From Caenorhabditis remanei (taxonomy: Eukaryota; Nematoda; Chromadorea; Rhabditida; Rhabditidae), in assembly GCF_010183535.1 (NCBI RefSeq), contig NC_071331.1, positions 13,516,001 through 13,580,000 of the forward strand: a DNA stretch of 64,000 nt. The letters run 5' to 3'. The translations under genes and the position numbers were made by a program. A model generated the notes under the pieces. It was not told the DNA's origin. It saw only the letters and a list, made by a program, of their open reading frames with translations, and made no database searches. This document shows, in pieces, positions 14,801-26,494 of this stretch; position 1 is the first letter of the stretch, and each line of letters begins with the position of its first letter.

Positions 14801-16920
14801 AAAAAATGAAAACCGATCTGTTTTCTCGTTCACCAATCAAACGTCGCAACTAATTTTTGGAACATTTGATAGGTCACACCTCAGGAATTCATTTATTCTT
14901 TCTTCAGGGGGCTTTTCGATCTCACTGAATTCGTTTGCTTTTATTCGAAGATGCATGATGAATTAAATTTCCCATTCAATAGGTATCCTGTAATTTTCAA
15001 TTTTTTTCTCAATCGGAATCTTTTTTCTCAGTTATTCTGAGCATTCGACTTGACGTATCATTCCACGACTTTCTAGCGTGTCCGAATGGTTATTTCTTCA
15101 TTAAAATTTCATTCGCTTTTCGTTTTTTTCTTCCTTCTTTATCCCTATTTTCCTCTTATTTCATTCGTTCTTCCCTCTTCTCATCCTAATTGATTCAGGA
15201 CCGACCGGATCAAAATTGAAGCGTAAAATTGATACGACGACTAAAAGGTTCCACGGAAAAATTATACTCCGCTTTTTGAGAAAAGAACCTTTTTTTATTT
15301 TTGTTATTTTGGGTTTTCTGATTTTCGCGGTTCCAGTAAGACCTTCTAGTAAAGGACCCTGGGAACGTAATTTCAAATGAAATTCATGATTTCTCATTGA
15401 AAATTCGTAAATTTCATGCCGTTTGAATGGTTGTAGAATCGTAAGAATTTTTGATTTGTTTGAATCTTTGACTCCAGACGAAGCACTTTGTGCTTTCCGT
15501 GTGATTTCTGAATTTGAATTTTCTATAGTTTTCTTCTCCAGATGATAGGATATTCAAACTTTCCTCACGTGACTTTTTTTTGAAAACCGTCAGAAGTCTC
15601 ATCTTGAAACTTTTCGATCTTTAGATCAGTCGAAGTTTCGGAAGTATTTTAGATACATTTCAAATTCATTGCATATACGAGGACTTAGAATTTTTGAACG
15701 GAAGAGAAGAGGAGTGAATTCGGTGGTTCCGCACACTGAATTTTCGAATCTGAATTCCGTTTTTAAGTTTCAGAATAGACTGAATCATTTTCATCTTCTG
15801 ACTAGTTTCTCGACAAATTCGCTCTGAAATTATCAGTCAGAGACTTAAATTCGGTGATTCATTTTGATGATTGACCCAAGAGAACTCTCAAAAATAGCTC
15901 TCTGTAGGTGATCACTTGTCTAAAAATCAAAAAAATCTCAAATTCTCTTGTTCCTTTTAGACAACAAATTAGACATTCACAAAACGGCGACCGGTGGAAT
16001 CTGTGATCTCCTTTTTAGCTTTCAAACCTTCGTCTAAGTCTTCAGATCTCAGTATAATCCGAAACGCAAGATCTGCTAGCCCACGTCGTTTTTATTTTGT
16101 TTAAACTGTTTCTGCTTCGATCAGAATGATATCTGCTTAAAAAATAGGATTTGAAAATAATAATCGGGAGGGATGATCTCTGTCTACCATCTGCAAATGT
16201 CCCACTCACTTACTTTGGTCCAATGATCTGAAAGTAACTCAATTCCAGTTTTCGAAACTAATAGGTACTCTCTAGACATATAGATATCGGATATCCCGTG
16301 GCTAAGCACTTTTTTGTTTTTCTTTAAACCCACTCTCTCTTCTCTCATTTTTGTCTCAAATTCCCATCAATGTTCTCCAGTTCTATCCCGTTCCTCTCTT
16401 TCCTGTCGTTATGTTTCTGTTTTTGGGGAAGTATGAAATAATTTCCGTTTTACTAGTAGTTGCCTACACGGAGTAACTAGAAAGAAAAGTGGAGGATGAA
16501 CGAAAACGAGAAAAAAGTTCGCCACTTTTTTTGTCAAAACTTCCATTTCAGAAGAAAACGAAAAAAGAGCTAAACCAATTAAAAGTCAGTCTCATCCGCA
16601 GTCAAGTTCACGTCATCAACGTCTTCTTCCTCAGACTTCTTCTCTTCTACTTCTTACTTTTTGCAAATTTGTGACAACTTTTTTCCTGGAATCATGTCTC
16701 CTTTTCTTTCTGGATCACCAGAAATTTCCAGACGCAGCCCATAAATTCCCATTCCTAAAACAGATACTTCTTGTATGCGCGGGTCTCATGTTGAAAGATA
16801 TAGTATATATATGAAGCCAGATAGAGTCATTCATGTCTGCTTGATTAGTATTCTCGACTCGTACTTCCTCAAATCATTCCCTCGTTTTTTGTAATCATGT
16901 CACAAAAGTTCTTACATTTC
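11827..16920. other. Gene-poor region upstream of the GPCR
   Basis: No supported gene. The only exon-like block is about 14908-14981 on the + strand (TTTCTTCAG acceptor, open frame, GTATCC donor), which does not join in phase to the blocks at 9.4 or 11.7 kb. Polypyrimidine-rich stretches give several spurious hydrophobic open frames. The last few hundred bases probably include the promoter of the GPCR at 16930. Confidence 0.5.
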
Positions 16921-16929
16921 GATTTCAGT

Positions 16930-18462
16930 ATGCAACCGCCAAATTCAACTGGACAATGGACCGAAATACATTGCGATTGGTTTGCAGAGATGCAAAGTTA
17001 TCAGGTAAGAGATTTTGATATTTTTCTAAATTTAATATTCCTATTAATTCCAGAACAGTCTCTACAAAATCAATTTCGATGGATCCCCAATAGTGCCAAT
17101 GTACGGACTTGTATGCTCTTTCGGAGCTCTTGCCAACTTCATTGTTCTCCTCGCTTTTGCCAGAACTGCCAATCTCAGGAATTTAAGAAATAGTTTCATT
17201 GTCAACCTGGCATTTTCTGATCTGATACTTTGTGTTGTGACTGCTCCAGTCACTTTATACACTAGTTTGAATTTATTTTGGCCATTTGGAGATTGGTCTT
17301 GCAAATTTGTGAGTTTTCATAGACTTCGAATCAATATTTTACTTCTGAAACTATTTCAGTTGGCTGGTGTCCAAGCGGTCAATACATTTGTCTCTTCACT
17401 AACACTGGCTTTCATCGCGATGGATCGTGTTCTACTGACTCTTTGTCCAATTCGATGGAGATTAGCAGCCACTGCTCCTCTTCTTTGCTACGTTTTTGTT
17501 TGGATTATCTCCATTATGGTAGCATTACCATATGCATTGGCAGTCAGCTCAAAACTTGCTCCATTCGATCCATGGAGTGATAGAGCTACACCAAAAATGG
17601 TAAGTCTTTGAGGTCGACTTTAGTTTTTCATAACAAATTACTTTTAGTTGACATACTGTAATCGCCAAGTCCCGGAAATCTGCGCGGAAATGCAAGAAGC
17701 TTGGGACAATGCAATCGTTTCGAAGACAACTTACACATTTGTTGTACTTGCGATCCAGTATATTCTCCCACTTGTTGCACTGGCTTTTGCTTATTTCCAA
17801 ATTGGTTCAACTATCCAAAAAAGATCAAAAGTGTCTCGAACAGTCGATACAACGAGAAGAATGCAAATGCAGAATCGTAACAGGAGAGCCCTTTTATTGC
17901 TCTTTTTGTTGGTTCTCACTTATGCAGTTTGCTGGGCTCCGATGAATATTTATCACGTTTTGAATGGGTTGGAGATAATCAACTACTCACAGAATATGTA
18001 AGTTTTTAAATTTAATTTTCAAAATGCATTTCTTATATTTCAGGTATATCTTCTGTCACTTGGTTGGAATCTCTTCAACTTGCGTCAATCCAATCGTCTA
18101 TGCTTTAGTTAATGAATCATTCAGAAATGCTCTGCAGTCTATGGTGAGTTCCTCTAATTCTAATAGAATGGAAATCAACTCTATCCTCAATTGTTTTACT
18201 CTGTTCATCTTTAATTTTTTTCAGATACTCCAATTCCGACCATGTTACGTTACCACTACTGGTACAGCTGCAACCAATGTTTATGCTTATTCTGCTACTT
18301 CAAAAGCTGAAAATGTTACTTTGGTTAGTTGCTCTTAATTCCATACATTTGCTTTTTGAAGTCATCTTCAATTTGAATTTATAATTCATTAATTTCTGAT
18401 TCCAGATGCGTGACCCATTCTCCACAACTACACGTGGAAACGAACGTGCTGATAATGTTTGA
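16930..18462 (+). CDS. Neuropeptide-type rhodopsin-family GPCR
   Basis: Seven-transmembrane receptor expected in the neuronal plasma membrane. Exons: 16930-17004, 17054-17308, 17360-17599, 17648-17997, 18044-18143, 18225-18323, 18406-18462; they total 1,176 nt in a single frame (391 aa). Visible hallmarks are TM1 GALANFIVLLAF, TM2 with NLAFSDLIL, a Cys before TM3, TM3 ending IAMDRVLLTLCP (DRY position), TM6 CWAP and TM7 NPIVYALVNESF. A TTTCAG acceptor lies one base before the ATG, fitting trans-splicing or a 5' UTR intron. An AATAAA lies near 18796. This pattern fits the NPY/RFamide-like npr receptors of nematodes. It may be the orthologue of a named npr gene, but I cannot decide which. Confidence 0.93.
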
Positions 18463-18991
18463 ATATCGACTCATTTGAGTAATATCCTTCTAATAATCTA
18501 AATGGGAATTTTCACATAATCGTGATGTTTACTGATTTGCCACAAAAATACTGTCTTGTTTTGTATTTTTTCTCGGGTGCCAGCCGATTTCTCTCGTTTG
18601 CCATTTTTTTGAGTATTGAAGCGAAAATGAATTTTAACAAAAAACCTTCGTATTGGTTATTCAGATACACTATGATCTAAACATTATATAACAGCCGATA
18701 AATCGGAAGTCAAACGTGCCTGACTCGCTACAGAACACGTCTGTGAGAATATAGCAGAAAACACAGGGAATGGGAAAATGTATTAATTTAAATCAATAAA
18801 ATATTCCACACAGCACATGTCACAAAACTATCTTATCTTTGCCATTCTCTGCTCTCTTTTCTTCATTGTTTTCATTTGTTATCTAGTCGATTACTGACTG
18901 AACTCTCTTGACCACGTTGATTTTTGACCTGCATTCAATTATTGTTTGTCTTCATTTTCGGATTTTCAAGAATTTATTTATTCCAGGTAAC

Positions 18992-21141
18992 ATGAAGAAG
19001 TTGTTATTCATTCTTCTCAATTTACTCTTTGTTTTTGAATGCTCAATAATCAAAACTTCATTTGGGAGAATCGAAGGAAATGAAGTTGGAAACTTTCGGT
19101 CTTTCAAGAAGATTCCATTCGCTAAGTCTCCGCTAGGAAAACTGAGATTCCAAAAACCAGAAACACCTGATAAATGGGACGATGTTCTAAATGCAAAAGG
19201 TATTTTTGAAATTTGAAAAAAGAAAATTCTGAATTTATACAGAGTACGGACCGGCATGTATGTCTAACTCATCGTCAACAACAAGTCCACAGAAATGGGT
19301 TGATGAAGATTGCCTTCATGTAAACATATTTACATCTCAAAAGTGTTTAGTGAGTAATTTTTCGCGAGTCTCTCAAAATAAAAACATTTTCCAGATGTCG
19401 AAAAACTGTCCCGTAGTTTTCTATATCCATGGGGGAGAAATGTATTATGATTCAGCTGTTATGTTCAATGACACTATCCTATTTGACACTTTTGCTAAGC
19501 GAGGTCTGAATGAAAATGAGAAATTCTAAAGCAAATTTAATTTCAGATATTGTTCTCGTGATTCCTGCATTCCGCCTCGGCATTTTTTCGCATTTCTCAG
19601 TTTATGATCAAAGCATTGCTCCGAACAATTTGGGCATGTTTGGTAAGTTTTCAGAAATTTATCATAGAAAAAAAAAACAAAAAAATCTCAGACATTCTTC
19701 ATGCGTTGGAATTCACTAAATCAGAGATTCATAACTTCGGAGGGGATATCAAACAAACAACAGTTTTCGGGCACTCATATGGAGGTCATATCGTTTCTAT
19801 GCTGCAGTTCAGTACCAAGATAAATATGGATTTGAGGTATATGCTCTACTTAAACTTTTAAACCAATTCCCTGTTTTTAGTCTATTCCAACGTGCTGTGA
19901 GTATGTCCACGGCATTTTATTTCAATACGTTGGAAGCTGAAATCGAGAAGACAAACCGCTTCGCAGAACATTCCAACTGCTCAGTTCCATCAGCGTTAGC
20001 TAAGAAGTTATCGAGAAACCAACAGGACACTTACATTATGGAGTGTCTACAGAAAATTGATGGGATGGAACTTCTCAGGTAAAACATTTTTCCAAAGCAT
20101 TTCAATGAATACTGTCGTTTCAGAATTCAACGAAGTCTAGAGGATGCCGGTTTCCCGTTGTACGACGGACTCATTGTTCGTGAACCACTTATTCAAGAAG
20201 TTCCGATTGCACAACTTTTCGATAATCCAAAAAATATTCCGTCGCTGACAGGATGCACTTTTGCAGAGTTAGATGTCTACATGGCTTACCATGACGTTGT
20301 GGGGACATTGGGTTTTGAGAACTACGAGGAATGCGATGAAAAGTTTAGAACAGAAAAAAAAGACAAAGATTTTGGTAAGAAAGAAAGTGTTCACAGCGGA
20401 TAGGAGTTTGTATAATTTCAGAATTGAAGAATCGTGCTGATGAGACGATGGCAATTTTAGTTCAAACGAAACGGAGAGTTGGCAAACTATTGGATAAAAA
20501 CATTACAGTAAGTATGTCTCCAGTTCTTTTTATATTCATCATCCTCTTTTCAGACGTATTTATACGAATATTCATACCCAAAACACGCTACACACACGGA
20601 CGATCTTTCGTATCTTATGGGAGTTCATTTATTTGAAAAAGATGAAAATGAGGTCAAGCTTGCACAATTTTACCAAGAGATATTTACGAACTTTGTCAAG
20701 TATGGAGAGCCGGGAGAAGGATTTGAAAGAACGAATGCAGAGAATTCATCATATTTCAATATAAACTGGAATGAGACATCTGGAGAAAGACCAGAAATGA
20801 AGAACGAATACGAATCTGAGGTAACTCTTGATAATTAACAAATGTTATCTAGATATTTGCAGCTTGTCAAATACTGGTTAGAAGACATGGTAGAGTTTGA
20901 TAATAACGTGACAGATCTGAAGAATTTAAACAACTCGAAACAGAAATCCCCTAGATTTTACGTTATCAAAACAGAAGACGATCAGCTTCCTTATATGTTT
21001 ATAAGTCTATTCTTGATAGCTGCTATCTTTTTATCAGGGTGTATTTTTGGGAAACTGTTCTGCTCTGAAACCAGAGACAGACATCTGTATATACAATTGG
21101 ATGGGAACGATCATGATTGGAATACTGTTAAAAACTTCTAG
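18992..21141 (+). CDS. Carboxylesterase-like, membrane-anchored
   Basis: Type-B carboxylesterase family (alpha/beta hydrolase fold) of nematode type. About ten short exons, starting at MKKLLFILLNLLFVFE (signal peptide), then GRIEGNEVGNFRSFKKIPFA, the classic esterase N-terminus. The nucleophile elbow is FGHSYGGH (GxSxG with Ser). The oxyanion-hole strand reads IHGGEMYYDS, where most carboxylesterases have HGGG or HGGA. A WVDEDCLHVNIFT block and a HTHTDDLSYLMG-like His block (about 20590-20620) follow. After the catalytic domain a hydrophobic segment (FISLFLIAAIFLSGCIFG) near the C-terminus and a short Asp-rich tail suggest a type I membrane anchor, as in nematode gut esterases and neuroligin relatives. 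The serine is present, so activity is plausible, but HGGE deserves caution. It ends 249 bp before the convergent OAC gene. Confidence 0.9.
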
Positions 21142-21389
21142 AACTGCTCTTCTCATAACACTTATCTGTATTTTTTCGAACGTGAAGTCATTATCTTGTG
21201 CATTTATCCAATTTTCAAATTTTAATTTATTATGACGATCTTCAAATTTCTGTATAAATGTTTTTAATGATTTGGTGAAGTGACTTGAGGAAGTTTTTGC
21301 TGAATGATGGGAGAAGATACTGCCCTTTATATAAATATTTACGAAATTATTATTCTAGTAGTTCTCTCACATGCGAATCGCAATATTCA

Positions 21390-23928
21390 TTACAGTGTCC
21401 TACAAATTTCTGTATAAATATTTCTAACAAGTTCCAGTCCATGAGGTGATAAATGATTTGGAGAAGTGACGTAAGTCAATCCGCTGTTGTTCTCATCATA
21501 CAAACGCCAATAGTCAGTTGTGCTATTCCACAATAGAGGCATGTAATCAATCGAAACACATTTCTTACAATCTTTGAAGAGTTGATCATAACGACGACGT
21601 GCCAGATCTGATGATCGCTTTATGAGAACTTTCTGGAATATATGAAAGTGTTTAGTATTCTGAAGTGGGAAGATCTCACATCAAATTCTTTTAAATCTTC
21701 TCTTTGCTTCACCATTCCAACAATATCTTTCACTTTTTCCCCATCAATGTGTGGTAACGGTTTCAACAGAAATAATTTGTATTTCACATTTTCTGCTAAT
21801 ATGTCTGTGTGTCTTCTCATTGCTCGATATATTGGATCGTCTTTTATTTGAGTCACACCCGTAGGCATTGGATCACCAACAGAGTTGAATCTGAAAAGTT
21901 TCAAATATCTTTTTTTCCACCGTTTGTGAACAACTTCGTTGTTATAAACAAAAACTCCGGCTTCTCGTTAACCACTCCTTTTCTGTATTTGGCAACTGTA
22001 CCCGTACAATGCGTGGCTTCTGGAGAATTGTATAAGGGATCGCATCCTAAACAAAATAGCTCGAATCGTTCGTGTTATGTTATAACTGAACCTTGAGAAG
22101 ACCCTTGAAGTATACTTTTTGAACTATTCTGACATTCTTCGTAGATAATTCTTCCGTGATTAGCTGCCCAACTGTTTCCAATCAACATCAATTTGTACTT
22201 TCCATTCAGTTCCTTGTGTCTGCACCATCCAAGAGGACCATTTCCTGTTTCGTAATCACAGCTCGGAACATTCAAATTTTTGAAATCATTAATCGACCAG
22301 TCGTGGTTCAGTTTCTCAGCCAACTCTGAAACTCGACCTTTGGAATTTGTTGATAATTTCTACAAACCAAAAGAAACTTTTCCGTTGATGATACCATCTA
22401 ATCGTGTTGAATTTTGAGAAAGAGAATCAAAATTCAGTTTGTCTTTAAAAAGTGTTCCAGCATTGAGCACGAGAAGAATACCACATAAAATCATTAACGA
22501 CTTGTTGGATAATTTGAGATACCACCTGAACAATATGTTTCAATCAAACAGTTAGAATTTCACTCACTTTTCATAACACTCGTAACTCAAGACTGCAGCC
22601 AAAATGGATATAAGTAGAACAAGCAGAAGGTACGTATTACAGATACTCCCATCACTTAAAACCAGCTTCCAGTATGCATAAAGTGGCCAATGAATCAAGT
22701 AAAGTGAGTATGAAAGATCACCAACATAAGTGAGAGTGTGAGAAGAGAGGATCCCATCATTTTCTGACAGAAACATCAGAATTCCGGTGGATATTGTGAC
22801 TATTGGTCTGAAATAAGTTGAAATCTTTCAACTCGCTCTTCAATGAAAACCTCAATATCGCAGAAGGATACGCAACTGGATATGACACAATCCAGATGAT
22901 TGAAATCAGCATTATGCATTTTATTGTCTTTTTATATGTCGGAGAATTCTCAGATTCTATCAATAAACTATATTCGTCTGTACTTATTTTTTTCGGTTCA
23001 GTAAGCAAATACAGAATAATTCCTGAAAAAATAAGAATTTTTTCGACAGTTTGAGTGATTTTTCACCTATATTGAACTGCCAGACTCTAGCAAAAACGCT
23101 ATTGAATGCTTGAGTCTCCGTGCAAAAACAATACGAGTAAACAAGAGAAATTGCGCCTGAAAATTAGAATTTCGATGGGAAGAAAACTTATAACTCACTT
23201 AAAAGGACATAAAAATGCACTTGAAATTCGTCAGATAATGTTTTGAATCCAATAATGAACAGAATTGGAATGATCAAGTAAAACTGAACTTCGACAGACA
23301 ACGACCACGTGTGAGTGAATATATCTACCGCGATGGCAAGCTGAAAATTATGTTCAGCTAGTCGTCATTTTCATTCATTTCTCCAGAAACTAACCATTGA
23401 AAAGTAGTCTTCTTCTTGAGTTGTCGCTCGATTTGACATGAAAACTAAGGCTCGTTTTCCGGAGGAAATATTGGTTTCGTAAGCAGTATCAGGGAAAATA
23501 TAGAAAAGGGCTAATACAGATATCAAGATAATGAGCAGATAGAGAGGCACAATTCGTTTCAAACGTCTAATGTAAAAGTCAAAAGCGAAAGGAATAACTG
23601 AAGAACGGAAGTTTTCAGATTTCAAAGACGTTGAAGATCTTCGGAGTAACATGCACATCAGGAATCCCGAAAGGACGAAAAATCTGGGAAATGTGTTCTG
23701 ATTGGGTGGTACAATAAGACGTAGAACTCACTGATCAACTCCGAGATATCCATTTGGAAACTCCGATGGTAAGAAATGAAAACAAAGAACTGATATGATG
23801 GCAATTCCTCTGATTCCTTGAAGATCCTGTCGTTTCTTCTTTGTAACATGTTTCGCCACTTCAGGAATAAAAACAGAATCATCAGAATTCGTTTCTAAAT
23901 CCACAGTCTTGAGAGGTAGTTCAGTCAT
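21390..23928 (-). CDS. Acyltransferase-3/SGNH (OAC family), copy 1
   Basis: Integral-membrane O-acyltransferase of the nematode oac family. The N-terminal cytosolic stretch leads into KKRQDLQGIRGIAIISVLCF, the family's typical start, then FFVLSGFLMCML, RRLKRIVPLYLL, and HTWSLSVE (conserved His), followed by about ten membrane helices including YSLYLIHWPLYAYWKL. The C-terminal SGNH hydrolase-like domain shows CDYETGNGPLGWCRHK, the Ser block LIGNSWAANHGR, and the final HLSSHGLELVRNIY block. Stop at 21392-21390. Many short introns. Near 22340-22400 the frame meets a TAG unless an intron starting at GTATCATC (about 68 nt) is used; with it the frame is intact. Close paralogue of the gene at 26495. 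Substrate unknown. Confidence 0.9.
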
Positions 23929-24397
23929 TTCAATGAATTCAAAAATGAATCAGAAATGAACGCAATAAGAATATCTCGGAAAATGATCTGGTGAATGATT
24001 TTCTGGATTGACTGGATTTTGAGAAAAAGTCCGATCCAGGCCGTGTTTACTAGAGAAAAAAGTACACCAAGCAGGTCTTCTTCATCAAAAGATCTGTCAA
24101 TGAATGCATGCTTTTGATATTTCTACAAAACATTATATCTCTCTTTTCGAATTTGAGAAAGTTGGAACTCTCTATTCACCCATGAAAGCGTGTTGTAATA
24201 TGCTGGTAATTTTTCCCCCATCAACATCACAATTATCAATTCAGAAAAAAGGAGATTTATTGGTTATATTCTCCGAGTTTATATTTTAATTCAAACTAGA
24301 AATAGGTTGTTTGATAATTCCATGTTTTCATTATCAATGCAACTTGAATGCAACACGAACTCGGTTCGAGTTGTAACTGAATGCAGTAACCTATTTT

Positions 24398-25029
24398 CAT
24401 ACTTGCCGGCCCCGGGCCTAGAAAGCTTCGGCCCGGGCCCGGCCCCTCAGGCCCCTCTTTTCAGGGATATGTGATTTTTGAGAAAAATTTTCAAATTTTT
24501 TCCAAACATTAAATTTTTCATGGGGAAAAATTTCCCAATTTACTCGTTTTTTAAACCTTTTTCATGATGATTTAGTATATTTTTCGAAAGTTTGACTGAA
24601 TTTTTCAGCGAGACACCTCCGGCAATAAAAAACTTGAAGGTGTACTAAGGTCAAATCTGATTTTTTCCCAGAATAGTCTATGTGTTTTCGTGAGTTCATT
24701 TCCATATCAAAAGACTTAAAACATTCGGCCGAAACCCCGCTGAGATCGAGCGGCAAAACAGTTTTGGCATTTCTGTAGCCGTGGAAGAAAACAATAAAAA
24801 AATGTCGATAGTAATTATAATCTGTCTTATATTATAAAACTTGAAAAAAAATTCTTTGAAAATTTTCTTTCGATATGAAAATAAACTCAGACACACATAC
24901 ATTATTCTATGAAAAAAATCAGAGTTGAACTTAGTAACTACCTTTACTCAAATTCGAAAAAAATTATGAAAAAATTTGAAAAAAAAAACACAGAAAAAAA
25001 AATGCCTGGCCCGGCCCTTGACAAGTATG
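24398..25029. mobile_element. hAT-like non-autonomous element (632 bp)
   Basis: The termini are CATACTTG at 24398 and CAAGTATG at 25022-25029, each followed inward by a (G)GGCCCGG-rich tract. The 8 bases outside are CCTATTTT on the left and CTTATTTT on the right: an 8-bp target duplication with one mismatch, typical of hAT elements. The interior is A/T-rich with no transposase frame. It belongs to the same family as the 360-bp element at 25654. Confidence 0.75.
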
Positions 25030-25383
25030 CTTATTTTTGATTAACTTTGGTCCCTTTCGTTTTTCGTTCCAAGAACCCGAGGACTATGATTAAGATAATG
25101 AAGTTCTCTGATTTACATTAGAACTTTAATTATAATTCTTTCTGAGAATCTGGTTCTTAATCGACTTCATTTGTCTGAGACACTGGAATCATTCATAAAA
25201 TTCCAAAATGAATCGAATATGAACAAAAAGAGAGTATCTCGAAAAATGATCTAATGAATGATTCAATGGATTATTTATTTATTTATTTTATTTATTTTAT
25301 ATACGCACTCGAGGTACGTGAAAAAATAGTTCGAATGAGTTCAATATCTCCGTGACCATTATCCTTATAATCTTGACCATCCT

Positions 25384-26219
25384 TCATGCACAATATTTCC
25401 TTTTCTTATTTCTTGCATTGAAAAAAGTTTCGAATGAGAGAAGCAGACACCATCCCCGATAGGTGCCAAGCGGAACAGTATAGACTGATGACATCAGTAT
25501 TACTTGCTTACGAGCCAGAAAATTGTACTTCAATTCTCGAAACTTCAGCCAATTTCGACTATTCGTTGCCTTCATTTTCTTTTTACAAATTCTCCTAGCC
25601 TTCTTTTCACTCTTCATCTTGCGTTTCCTATTTTCCTGTAGTTTCCTTTGCTCCAGACTTGCAAAATATCGGCCCGGCCCGGCTCGGCCTGTCGGCCCGG
25701 CCCGGCCCGGCCCGGTCGGCCCGGAGTCAAAAAATGAGCACAACTTTTTCACAAAATTTTTCGAAATTTTTTGAAATTTTCGTCAAAAATAGTCAAAAAT
25801 CCTATGTAAACTTGAGTTTTATCGATATGTAAAAACATAGTCGAAAATTCGACTTTTTTGCGAAAAAATCAAAAAATTTTCAAAAAAATTCAAATTTTCA
25901 AATTTTTGTACTGTGACCCGGGCCGACCGGGCCGGGCCGGGCCAGGCCGGGCCGGGCCGGGCCGGGCCGGTGAAAATTCTCAAATCGGCCCGGCCCGGCC
26001 CGTTGCAAGTATGCTTTGCTCCGATTCCCATTTTTCTTTTTGTGACCTTATCCGACACTTGATATTCCGCCTCTCTTCTCTTACAGCGTTTTCTCTTTCC
26101 AAATCTTTGGCCAAAAAGGACGCGATGAACCCAGGTAGCTCTTGCTTGAGAAGGTCTATCATCGCTTCCCTGATACTTACGGCAATACTGTTGAAAAATC
26201 GGAGCTCTCGACCATGTTG
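25384..26219 (-). pseudogene. Lysine-rich ORF split by a hAT-like insertion
   Basis: Read on the minus strand, an open frame runs from MIDLLKQELPGFIASFLAKD through DLERENAVREERR and KEKWESEQ up to base 26014. The frame resumes exactly, using one copy of the 8-bp target duplication, at RKLQENRKRKMKSEKKARR and NSRNWLKFRELKYNFLARKQ on the far side of the 360-bp element. It ends at a stop near 25384. The product would be a highly charged, probably coiled-coil protein. I do not recognise the family; it could be the tail of a host gene or of an older transposon ORF. No convincing start or upstream exons were found, and the insertion introduces stops and a frame change. A GTAAGC in the distal part could be a real donor, making the last 120 bp intronic. 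Confidence 0.4.
25654..26013. mobile_element. hAT-like MITE, 360 bp, exact 8-bp duplication
   Basis: Terminal inverted repeats CAGACTTG (25654-25661) and CAAGTATG (26006-26013) are followed inward by long arrays of GGCCC/GGCCCGG. The flanks CTTTGCTC at 25646-25653 and 26014-26021 are identical: a perfect 8-bp target-site duplication. No transposase coding capacity. The terminal sequence and GGCCCGG arrays match the 632-bp element at 24398, so both were probably mobilised by the same hAT-type transposase supplied from elsewhere. Confidence 0.85.
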
Positions 26220-26262
26220 ACGACCTCAGCTTCTTACTTCGTTTTAAACATGACTCCCTCGT

Positions 26263-26312
26263 GAAAAATAAACGGGAATGAAAAATAAACGGGAATGAAA
26301 AATAAACGGGAA
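26263..26312. repeat. 17-bp tandem repeat, three units
   Basis: Three consecutive copies of GAAAAATAAACGGGAAT (the last with a terminal change). It lies just upstream (minus sense) of the split lysine-rich frame and has no apparent function. Confidence 0.8.
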
Positions 26313-26494
26313 AAAAGTTCCGATGCAAGCATTTTTTACGGGAGGAACAGTTCTCTAGACATGCTTCCACCGATAAACGAGATCTAATACAGATTTAGTC
26401 AGCTGCATATCCGAACTATTGCTAATCCACTCATTATAAACAGTCAGGTCTTTTCATAAAGAACTCTTTCAAATTTCAAATTGTTCAATTTTTA

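Noticed and set aside
24361..24375. GGTTCGAGT resembling a tRNA T-loop
   Set aside because: It is part of the small palindrome ACTCGGTTCGAGT; no cloverleaf can be formed.
25858..26220. Open frames with Gly-Arg-Ala-Gly-Pro runs across the GGCCCGG arrays
   Set aside because: Produced by the GC arrays of the hAT-like element; both strands give the same kind of artefact.
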